From an uncultured Faecalibacterium sp. (GTDB taxonomy: Bacteria > Bacillota > Clostridia > Oscillospirales > Ruminococcaceae), in contig CAMFSB010000082.1 of NCBI GenBank assembly GCA_945982465.1, forward strand, positions 1 through 7,195: a stretch of DNA of 7,195 nucleotides. Reading direction: 5' to 3'. This document shows positions 1 to 5,512 of the stretch, one piece after another (position 1 is the stretch's first letter; each line of letters opens with the position of its first letter). The position numbers were made by a program, and so were the translations under genes. The notes beneath the pieces are model-generated. The model was not told the DNA's origin. It searched no databases and saw only the letters and a list, made by a program, of their open reading frames with translations.

Positions 1-62
1 CTTCAGCTCCTCCGCTGCGTTCTGGGCCTCCAGCACAGCGCGGTTCACTGCCTCTGGCCGGC

Positions 63-103
63 GGGGGGCGCGGGCGCCGCGGGGCGCGTGCGGGGGGGCC
101 GGG
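63..103 (+). other. Potential G-quadruplex motif
   Basis: Five G-runs of three or more lie on the + strand at 63-68, 72-74, 81-84, 92-98 and 101-103. The gaps are 3, 6, 7 and 2 bases, which meets the usual pattern of four G3+ runs with loops of 1 to 7. A short inverted repeat (CGCGG/CCGCG, 69-73 and 77-81) overlaps it. The motif lies about 60 bases upstream of the first gene. A role in transcription is inference only, because such motifs arise by chance in very GC-rich DNA. Confidence 0.35.
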
Positions 104-121
104 CTGCACGTTCGGGTAGTC

Positions 122-139
122 GCGCCGGGCGCGCCGGGC
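122..139 (+). repeat. 9-bp tandem direct repeat (two copies)
   Basis: GCGCCGGGC occurs twice back to back at 122-130 and 131-139, directly upstream of the A-rich leader of the first gene. No function is known to me. It may be simple GC-rich low-complexity DNA. Confidence 0.5.
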
Positions 140-153
140 GGGAAAAATAAAGT

Positions 154-168
154 GAGGATGTTGATTTG
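154..168 (+). promoter_or_regulatory. Ribosome binding site fixing a TTG start
   Basis: GAGG at 154-157 lies 8 bases before TTG at 166-168. An in-frame TAA at 148-150 bars any earlier start. The nearby ATG at 158 is in another frame and soon hits a stop. TTG is therefore the best-supported start for the first M16 gene. Confidence 0.6.
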
Positions 169-1446
169 GAACGTACGCTGATCGCGCCGGGGGTGCATCT
201 GCTCGCCGACCCGGCTGAAAAATTCAATCGCTGCCGCATTTCGCTGCATTTTGCATTCCCCGCCCGGCGGCAGACGGCCACGGCCCACGCCCTGCTGCCG
301 CTGGTGATGGAGCGCGGCTACGCCGACTGCCCCGACATGACCGAGCTGACCAAAAAGCTGGCCCGGCTGTATGGGGCCGACCTGACGGTGGACGGCCGCG
401 CCCAGGGCGCCAACCATAACCTGTGCATCAGTGTTACCGGCATCAAGGATCGGTTTGCCCTGGCCGGCGAAGCGCTCACCCGCGAATACGCCCGGCTGGT
501 GCTGGGGGTGGCGTTCCATCCGTACCTGGTGGACGGCTGCTTTGACGAAAGCGCGGTCGCCATCGAAAAAACCATGCTGCAAAAAGCGCTGGAGGACGAG
601 ATCAACGACAAGCGCCTGTACTGCATGCGGCAGGCGCAGCGCGAATTTTACGGCGCTTCGCCCGCCGGCATCCGGCAGGAGGGCTATCTGGATGAGGTGC
701 CCGGCCTGACCGCCGCCCAGCTCACCCAGGCCTACCGCGAAATGCTGCGCACGGCCCGCATCGAGCTGATCGTGCTGGGCTGCGGGGCCGAAACAGAGGC
801 GGTAACGCAGGCGCTGCTGGCCGAGCTTTCGGCCATTGACCGCGCGCCTGCGGAACTGGCGGGGATGAGCTGCATGCCGGCGCAGGCGCCCGTGCGCCGC
901 ACCGAAACGTTTGATATGGTGCAGGCCAAGCTGTGCATGGTGTTCACGCAGGGCCGTGTGATGGATGTGGCCGAAATGGCCGCCTACCGCCTGGCTATGG
1001 CGGTGTACGGCGGCAGCGTGACCAGCCGCCTGTTTTTGAATGTGCGCGAAAAGCAGAATCTGTGCTATTACTGCTCGTCGTCGTTCCAGTCCTTTACGGG
1101 CAGCATGATGGTGAACAGCGGCATTGAGCCGGCAAACGCCCGGGTGGCGGAGCAGGCCATACTCAAGGAACTGGCCGACCTGTGCGCCGGGCCGGTGACC
1201 GACGAGGAACTGGAGGACTGCCGCCGCGGCCTGCTGGCCGGGCTGAACGGCGTGGAGGACACGCTGGGCGGGCTGGAAGCCTGGTATTACATGGAGGTGC
1301 TGCGCGGCGGGCCGGTGCGCGCCCCGGCCGCAGAACGGGCCGCGCTGCAGCAGGTGACCCGGGAGGATGTGCAGAACGTGCTGCGCCGGTTCAGCCTGTC
1401 GGTCAGCTACCTGCTGACCACCGATCAAAAGGAGGAAACGGCATGA
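166..1446 (+). CDS. yfmF: M16 peptidase-like protein, non-catalytic partner (YfmF type)
   Basis: This 426-residue protein is an M16 (pitrilysin/insulinase) family member that appears to lack the zinc site. Where catalytic members carry HxxEH, this N-terminal region reads LLPLVMERGYADC, with no HxxEH. The C-terminal half keeps the substrate-binding Arg-Tyr signature in NVREKQNLCYY (R294, Y301/Y302). That split is typical of the non-catalytic subunit of a two-chain M16 pair. The gene overlaps the next one by ATGA, so the two are probably co-translated, and the next gene carries the active site. Databases name the Bacillus pair YfmF/YfmH (also written YmfF/YmfH) and tentatively associate it with EF-P modification; its substrate is not known to me. 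No signal peptide is seen, so it is likely cytoplasmic. The start is TTG at 166. Confidence 0.85.
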   Translation: MERTLIAPGVHLLADPAEKFNRCRISLHFAFPARRQTATAHALLPLVMERGYADCPDMTELTKKLARLYGADLTVDGRAQGANHNLCISVTGIKDRFALAGEALTREYARLVLGVAFHPYLVDGCFDESAVAIEKTMLQKALEDEINDKRLYCMRQAQREFYGASPAGIRQEGYLDEVPGLTAAQLTQAYREMLRTARIELIVLGCGAETEAVTQALLAELSAIDRAPAELAGMSCMPAQAPVRRTETFDMVQAKLCMVFTQGRVMDVAEMAAYRLAMAVYGGSVTSRLFLNVREKQNLCYYCSSSFQSFTGSMMVNSGIEPANARVAEQAILKELADLCAGPVTDEELEDCRRGLLAGLNGVEDTLGGLEAWYYMEVLRGGPVRAPAAERAALQQVTREDVQNVLRRFSLSVSYLLTTDQKEETA

Positions 1447-2762
1447 GCGAACCAAATAAAAGCGCCGCCGCCCTGTGCGCGCAGGACCAGTGGGCGACCC
1501 TGCCGTCGGGCCTGACGGTCATCGTGCGGCCCATGCCGGGCTATTCCAGCGCGCACTGCATCTATGCCACCCGCTTCGGCAGCATCGACCGTGCGTTCCG
1601 CTTGGGGGACAAGCAGGTAAGCCTGCCCGCGGGCGTGGCGCATTTTCTGGAGCATAAAATGTTCGAGGACGAGGACGGCGACGCCTTTGCCAAATATGCC
1701 AAAACCGGCGCCAACGCCAATGCGTTCACCAGCTTCGACCGCACCTGCTACATCTTTACGGCCACCGAGCAGATCGACGAAAGCATGGATGTGCTGCTGG
1801 GCATGATCGGCCAGCCCTATTTTACCGAGCAGACCATTGCCAAGGAGCAGGGCATCATCGGGCAGGAGATCAAAATGTACGATGACAACCCCGACTGGCG
1901 GCTGATCATGGGGCTGTGCGCCTGCTTGTATCACAGCCATCCCATCCGCAGCGACATCGCCGGCACGGTGGAAAGCATCGCCCGGATCACGCCGGACATG
2001 CTGTACGACTGCTGCGCCGCCTTTTACGCGCCGGCCAACATGGTGCTGGCGGCCGCGGGCAACATCACCATGGACACGGTGCTGGCGGCCTGCCGCCGCG
2101 CCGGGCTGGACCAGCCCCGCGAAACGGCCCGCGTGCAGCGCCTGTGGGCAGAGGAACCGGCCCAGCCTGCCTGCGCCGAGCTGACCATCCGCATGGCGGT
2201 GTCCAAGCCCTGCTTCGGCCTGGGCTTTAAGGAGGAGCCGCTGCCCGCGGGCGATCTGGCCGGCGAGGCGCTGTACGACATCCTGTGCGACTGCATCTGC
2301 GGCGGCATGTCGCCGCTGTACCGCCGTCTGTACGATGCAGGGGCCGTGAACCCGGGCTTTGGCGGCGAGGTGCTGCGGGTGGATGGCTGCTGCGCGTTTT
2401 TGTTCACCGGCGAAAGCGACCAACCCGGCGAGGTGCGGCAGGCTTTGCTGGAGGAGATCCGCCGCATCCGCGCCGAAGGCGTGGACGAGGAGATCTTTAC
2501 GCTGTGCAAAAACGCCAAGTACGGCCAGCTGATCGAAAACCTGGAAAATGTGGAGGATGCCGCCGGCCAGATCGCTGATCTGGCGCTGGACGGCCACACT
2601 GTCGCCCAGCAGATCGACCTGCTGGCCGGCCTGACCCGGGCGGACGCGGACGCGGCCATGCAGCGGCTGTTCAGCGAAGAACGCATGGCCTACATGCTCA
2701 TCTTGCCCGACGGCTCCGCGCCGGCGGACGAGCCTGCGGATGAACGAGACGAGGAGGTTTGA
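1443..2762 (+). CDS. yfmH: M16 family zinc metallopeptidase, catalytic partner (YfmH type)
   Basis: This 439-residue M16 protease has an intact inverted zinc motif, HFLEH (H67, E70, H71). E142 in the KEQGIIGQE segment fits the third zinc ligand, and E135 sits at the usual assisting position. A C-terminal M16 domain follows, then an acidic, low-complexity tail (PADEPADERDEE). The ATG at 1443 overlaps the previous stop as ATGA. It is preceded by AAAAGGAGG ending 7 bases upstream, which fixes this start rather than the longer open frame. Paired with the non-catalytic protein just upstream it should form an M16 heterodimer, with this chain supplying zinc and the partner the Arg-Tyr substrate site. 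Pairing follows from family knowledge and gene order; the substrate is unknown. There is no signal peptide. Confidence 0.88.
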   Translation: MSEPNKSAAALCAQDQWATLPSGLTVIVRPMPGYSSAHCIYATRFGSIDRAFRLGDKQVSLPAGVAHFLEHKMFEDEDGDAFAKYAKTGANANAFTSFDRTCYIFTATEQIDESMDVLLGMIGQPYFTEQTIAKEQGIIGQEIKMYDDNPDWRLIMGLCACLYHSHPIRSDIAGTVESIARITPDMLYDCCAAFYAPANMVLAAAGNITMDTVLAACRRAGLDQPRETARVQRLWAEEPAQPACAELTIRMAVSKPCFGLGFKEEPLPAGDLAGEALYDILCDCICGGMSPLYRRLYDAGAVNPGFGGEVLRVDGCCAFLFTGESDQPGEVRQALLEEIRRIRAEGVDEEIFTLCKNAKYGQLIENLENVEDAAGQIADLALDGHTVAQQIDLLAGLTRADADAAMQRLFSEERMAYMLILPDGSAPADEPADERDEEV

Positions 2763-2764
2763 TG

Positions 2765-3826
2765 ATGGGGACCACTGTTACATTCCCGGCATTGGGGCTG
2801 AGCTTTACCATCGACCGCGTGGCGTTTTCCATCGGCAGCGTCAATATTTACTGGTACGGTGTAATCCTGGCCACCGGGCTTTTGCTGGGCGTGGTATTCG
2901 CGTTCCGGCATTGCGCCGAGTTCGGCATTGATTCCGAGCGCATGATCGATGTGATCATGGTCGGCACCATCATGGCGATCGTGTGCGCGCGCGTTTACTA
3001 TGTGGCCATGGCGCCCTTTGAATACGAAAGCCTGTGGGACGTGCTGAACCTGCGCAAGGGCGGTATTGCCATCTACGGCGCGCTGATCGGGGCGTTTGTG
3101 TTCGGCGGGCTGGCTTGCCGCTGGCGCAAAATCCCCCTGCTGCCCATGTTCGATCTGACCGCCATGGGCTTTTTGATCGGGCAGGGCATCGGCCGGTGGG
3201 GCAACTTTGTCAACCAGGAGGCGTTCGGCTACAACACCACGCTGCCCTGGGGCATGTACAGCGAGGCCACCCGTGCCTATCTCGAGGGCAGCACGGTCAC
3301 GCTGCCCGCCGGCATGACGGCGGACCCCGCCGCGCCGGTGCATCCCACCTTTTTGTACGAGAGCCTCTGGTGCCTTGCGGGTTTTGTGCTGCTGTGGTTC
3401 TACTTCAAAAAACGGAAGTTCCACGGCGATGTGGCGCTGCGATATGCTATTTGGTACGGCCTGGGCCGCTTTTGGATCGAGGGCCTGCGCACCGACAGCC
3501 TGCTGCTGGCGCCGTCCATCGGGCTGCGGGCGTCACAGCTGGTGGCGGCGGTCACGGTTGCGGCCGCGCTGGCGCTGGAGGTGTACCTGACCCGGAAAAG
3601 CAAAGCGCAGCAGCCCCTGCAGGTCAAGCTGGCGGTGGGCAGCGATACGCTCAAGCTGTGGAAACAGGCGCAGCACGACGGGCCGGTGGCGGTGCTGGCG
3701 CAGGGCGATTCTTTACCGGCCAGTGCCTCCCGCGCGGAATTCCTCGCGGCGACCGAGCGCTACAATCAGGAATTGAAAAACGCTTTGCAGGCACAAAAGG
3801 AGGCAGACCATGGCACAGATCATTGA
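2765..3826 (+). CDS. lgt: Prolipoprotein diacylglyceryl transferase with extended C-terminus
   Basis: Lgt moves diacylglycerol from phosphatidylglycerol onto the lipobox cysteine of prolipoproteins, the first step of lipoprotein maturation in the membrane. The signature GRWGNFVNQEAFG (143-155) matches the Lgt pattern GRxGNFxNxExxG. GGIAIYGALIG (99-109) has the Gram-positive Tyr where E. coli has His103, and HPTFLYES (193-200) is also typical. Several hydrophobic membrane segments run to about residue 276. Residues 277-353 form a charged, hydrophilic tail, making the protein about 353 residues against the usual 260-290. Two starts are possible, ATG 2762 or ATG 2765. I prefer 2765 because GAGGAGG (2751-2757) then sits 7 bases away. 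The gene abuts the M16 protease stop and overlaps folD by 17 bases, so it lies in the same operon. Confidence 0.93.
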   Translation: MGTTVTFPALGLSFTIDRVAFSIGSVNIYWYGVILATGLLLGVVFAFRHCAEFGIDSERMIDVIMVGTIMAIVCARVYYVAMAPFEYESLWDVLNLRKGGIAIYGALIGAFVFGGLACRWRKIPLLPMFDLTAMGFLIGQGIGRWGNFVNQEAFGYNTTLPWGMYSEATRAYLEGSTVTLPAGMTADPAAPVHPTFLYESLWCLAGFVLLWFYFKKRKFHGDVALRYAIWYGLGRFWIEGLRTDSLLLAPSIGLRASQLVAAVTVAAALALEVYLTRKSKAQQPLQVKLAVGSDTLKLWKQAQHDGPVAVLAQGDSLPASASRAEFLAATERYNQELKNALQAQKEADHGTDH

Positions 3827-4661
3827 CGGAAAAGCACTGGCCGCAAAGGTCAAGGCGAAGGTGACGTCGCAGGTGCAGGCGCTGCAGGCGCAGGGCGTGC
3901 GCCCGTGCCTTGCGGTGCTCCTGGCGGGGGACACCCCGGCCTCGGCCGCCTATGTGCGCGGCAAGGAAAAGGACTGCGCCGAATGCGGTATCGAAAGCCG
4001 GGTGCTGCGGCTGCCGGAGCAGGTAGCCCAAAGCGAACTGCTGGCGGTGCTGGAAAGCCTTGCGGCGGACCCGGCGGTGCACGGCATTTTGGTGCAGCTG
4101 CCGCTGCCCGCCCAGATCGATGAGCAGACGGTCATCAACGCCATCCCGCCCGAAAAGGATGTGGATGGTTTTACCGCCGAAAATGTGGGCAGACTGATGA
4201 TCGGGGAGGACTGCTTTGCCCCCTGTACGCCCGCGGGCGTGATCGAGATGATCCGGTCCACCGGCGTGCCTATGGCGGGCCGGCGGGCCGTAGTGCTGGG
4301 TCGGTCGAACATTGTGGGCAAGCCGGCGGCGCTGCTGCTTTTGCGCGAGAATGCCACCGTTACCATCTGCCACAGCCGCACGGAGGACCTGGCGGAGATC
4401 TGCCGCCAGGCGGATATTCTGGTGGCGGCTGTGGGTAGGGCGGGCTTTGTCCCCGGCGATATGGTCAAGCCCGGCGCGGTGGTCATCGACGTGGGTATCA
4501 ACCGTGGGGCCGACGGCAAGCTGCACGGTGATGTGGATTTTGCCGCCGCCTGCGAAACGGCGGCGTTCGTCAGCCCGGTGCCCGGCGGCGTGGGCCTGAT
4601 GACCCGCGCCATGCTGCTGGTGAACACGCTGCGGGCGGCCCGGCGGGCTGCCGGCGTGTAA
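3810..4661 (+). CDS. folD: Methylenetetrahydrofolate dehydrogenase/cyclohydrolase
   Basis: This 283-residue bifunctional FolD interconverts 5,10-methylene-, methenyl- and 10-formyl-tetrahydrofolate in the cytoplasm, supplying one-carbon units for purines and formyl-Met-tRNA. Landmarks are YVRGKEK with catalytic Tyr48 and Lys52, VHGILVQLPLP (90-100), EKDVDGF with Asp119, PCTPAG (138-143), the dinucleotide-binding VLGRSNIVGKP (162-172), and PVPGGVGLMT (256-265). The last motif usually reads GGVGPMT, so Leu263 replaces a common Pro. Length is normal. ATG 3810 follows AAAAGGAGG (3795-3803) with a 6-base gap and lies inside the end of lgt, which indicates translational coupling. Confidence 0.96.
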   Translation: MAQIIDGKALAAKVKAKVTSQVQALQAQGVRPCLAVLLAGDTPASAAYVRGKEKDCAECGIESRVLRLPEQVAQSELLAVLESLAADPAVHGILVQLPLPAQIDEQTVINAIPPEKDVDGFTAENVGRLMIGEDCFAPCTPAGVIEMIRSTGVPMAGRRAVVLGRSNIVGKPAALLLLRENATVTICHSRTEDLAEICRQADILVAAVGRAGFVPGDMVKPGAVVIDVGINRGADGKLHGDVDFAAACETAAFVSPVPGGVGLMTRAMLLVNTLRAARRAAGV

Positions 4662-4672
4662 GCGGCGCGCAG

Positions 4673-4695
4673 TTTTTGCCGTGAACCGGCAAAAA
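4673..4695 (+). terminator. Weak hairpin after folD, possible terminator
   Basis: TTTTTGCCG (4673-4681) and CGGCAAAAA (4687-4695) form a 9-bp stem with a 5-base loop, 11 bases past the folD stop. Five of the nine pairs are A-T, and no T-run follows on the + strand. It is not a textbook intrinsic terminator. It may end the upstream operon weakly, or end transcripts from the other strand. Confidence 0.3.
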
Positions 4696-4699
4696 ACAC

Positions 4700-4728
4700 T
4701 TGCAAACACGCAAAAGTTTTGCTATACT
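4700..4728 (+). promoter_or_regulatory. Sigma-A type promoter for rplU-rpmA
   Basis: TTGCAA at 4700-4705 and TATACT at 4723-4728 are separated by exactly 17 bases, a near-consensus vegetative promoter. It lies in a locally AT-rich patch between folD and rplU. Transcription should begin near 4735, leaving a leader of about 80 bases. Confidence 0.8.
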
Positions 4729-4732
4729 ATCT

Positions 4733-4817
4733 AAGCCGCTTGGTGTGGGCGCAAAACGGCTTGCAACAGAAGCCTGCCTTTATGACCAGCGAGTACACAA
4801 ATAAAGGAATGAATCGA
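4733..4817 (+). promoter_or_regulatory. rplU 5' leader with a 5' hairpin, candidate ribosomal-protein leader
   Basis: The predicted untranslated leader carries AAGCCG (4733-4738), which can pair with CGGCTT (4757-4762) across an 18-base loop. Firmicute rplU transcripts often carry a structured L21 leader, thought to give autogenous control. Position and size fit, but I cannot match the consensus structure by eye. AAAGGA (4803-4808) at the end is the rplU ribosome binding site. Confidence 0.4.
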
Positions 4818-5129
4818 ATGTACGCAATCATCGTGACCGGCGGTAAGCAGTACCGCGTGGAGCAGGGCAGTGTCCTCTACATCGAGAAGCTGGACGTTGA
4901 AGCTGACTCTGAGATCCAGTTCGACCAGGTCCTCGCCGTTGGCGAAGAGGGCTCTGTCAAGGTGGGCACCCCCGTTGTGGAAGGCGCCACCGTTTCGGCC
5001 AAGGTCGTCAAGAACGGCAAGGGCAAAAAGCTGAACATCATCACCTATCGCGCAAAGAAGCACAGTGCTCGCCGCATGGGCCATCGTCAGCCCTACACCA
5101 AGGTTGAGATCACTGCGATCAACGGCTAA
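4818..5129 (+). CDS. rplU: 50S ribosomal protein L21
   Basis: This is a complete 103-residue L21, which binds 23S rRNA in the 50S subunit. It starts with the family-typical [17 protein letters not shown]. It also has the basic stretch [15 protein letters not shown] and the C-terminal [14 protein letters not shown]. The open frame extends upstream to 4719 but that part overlaps the promoter. ATG 4818 is chosen because the family starts there and AAAGGA lies 9 bases upstream; in-frame ATG 4809 directly abuts that site and is less likely. The stop TAA is part of the next gene's ribosome binding site, so rpmA should be translationally coupled. Most Firmicutes have the prp (ysxB) protease gene between rplU and rpmA; it is absent here. 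The coding sequence looks intact, unlike its downstream neighbour. Confidence 0.97.
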   Translation: MYAIIVTGGKQYRVEQGSVLYIEKLDVEADSEIQFDQVLAVGEEGSVKVGTPVVEGATVSAKVVKNGKGKKLNIITYRAKKHSARRMGHRQPYTKVEITAING

Positions 5130-5135
5130 GGAGGT
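5127..5135 (+). promoter_or_regulatory. Near-perfect ribosome binding site of rpmA
   Basis: TAAGGAGGT overlaps the rplU stop codon and ends 8 bases before ATG 5144. It is a strong match to the 16S rRNA 3' end, so initiation signals at rpmA are fully preserved although the reading frame closes after three codons. Confidence 0.85.
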
Positions 5136-5143
5136 AAATTACA

Positions 5144-5395
5144 ATGGCACATTAATAAGGCGTAGGCTGCACCAACACCGGCCGTGTTTCGGCGGCGCAG
5201 CGCCTGGGCGTGAAGCGTGCGGACGGCCAGAAGGTCCTGGCCGGCAACATCCTGGTCCGCCAGCGCGGCACCAGCATCCACCCGGGTGAGAACGTCGGCA
5301 TCGGCAGCGACGATACCCTGTTCGCACTGGTGGACGGCACCGTCCGCTTTGAGCGTGTGGGCAAGGACCGCAAGAAGTGCAGCGTCAAGCAGTAA
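5144..5395 (+). pseudogene. rpmA: 50S ribosomal protein L27, interrupted by two in-frame stops
   Basis: Read in one frame the 83-codon gene is L27, whose N-terminus reaches the peptidyl transferase centre. It begins Met-Ala-His, then TAA (5153-5155) and TAA (5156-5158) replace the Lys-Lys of the usual MAHKK start. From codon 6 it continues [14 protein letters not shown], where the family usually has something like GVGSTKNGRDS. From [10 protein letters not shown] onward it is fully typical, including [21 protein letters not shown] and DDTLFA, to the TAA at 5393. There is no frameshift, and start codon, ribosome binding site and terminator are intact. The longest stop-free reading starts at GTG 5210, which lacks the functional N-terminus and has no good ribosome binding site. 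No Prp-type N-terminal extension is present, in keeping with the missing prp gene. Sequence error, a real pseudogene with a second rpmA elsewhere, or local hypermutation are all possible. Confidence 0.9.
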
Positions 5396-5422
5396 TTTCT
5401 GCGGCAGAATTGCAGCAAACCG

Positions 5423-5454
5423 AAAGCCGGGCCGCTTTGCGGCCCGGCTTTTTT
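5423..5454 (+). terminator. Strong intrinsic terminator after rpmA
   Basis: A perfect 13-bp stem (5423-5435 with 5439-5451) closes a 3-base loop, with a GC-rich core and a T-run at 5449-5454. It lies 28 bases after the rpmA stop and should end most rplU-rpmA transcripts. The A-run at its 5' side may let it work on both strands. Confidence 0.92.
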
Positions 5455-5512
5455 GACCAATGCCCCCGCGCGCCGCGCCGCCAGGGCGGCACGCACAGAA
5501 AAGGAGACAGCT
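5455..5512. other. rpmA-obgE spacer with a short inverted repeat
   Basis: This short spacer holds the obgE ribosome binding site AAGGAG (5501-5506) and a 6-bp inverted repeat, GCCGCC/GGCGGC at 5477-5490. A TTGACC at 5453-5458 has no matching -10 hexamer at normal spacing, so I see no promoter. obgE is therefore probably transcribed by readthrough of the terminator or from a promoter I cannot recognise. Confidence 0.4.

Larger units (their letters stand above)
1..165. other. GC-rich left-edge intergenic region, no gene assigned
   Basis: No convincing gene is visible here. On the minus strand, bases 48 to 1 can be read from a GTG as VNRAVLEAQNAAEELK, which looks protein-like and could be the start of a divergent gene cut by the edge. 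Its ribosome binding site is weak and too little is present to name it. Bases 61-141 are almost entirely G and C, with G-runs and a 9-bp tandem repeat. Composition turns A-rich at 141-155, just before the first gene. I see no clear -35/-10 pair for that gene, so its promoter is either unusual or outside the window. Confidence 0.35.

Noticed and set aside
1425..2597. 390-residue open frame on the minus strand opposite the M16 protease
   Set aside because: It lies antisense to a clear M16 gene with an intact zinc motif. Long antisense frames are expected in GC-rich coding DNA, and its composition is low-complexity with no recognisable domain.
3651..4709. 352-residue minus-strand open frame opposite the lgt end and folD
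   Set aside because: It is antisense to folD with all its signature motifs; the frame is a product of high GC.
4719..4817. N-terminal extension of L21 starting at TTG 4719
   Set aside because: It would overlap the -10 element, L21 proteins start MYAII, and the ribosome binding site is next to ATG 4818.
5210..5395. A shortened but functional L27 starting at GTG 5210
   Set aside because: There is no ribosome binding site before it, and it would lack the N-terminal segment that reaches the peptidyl transferase centre. The strong site and ATG at 5127-5146 show where the gene starts.
5453..5481. TTGACC as a -35 box for an obgE promoter
   Set aside because: The region 16-18 bases downstream is pure GC with no -10 hexamer, and TTGACC overlaps the end of the rpmA terminator T-run.
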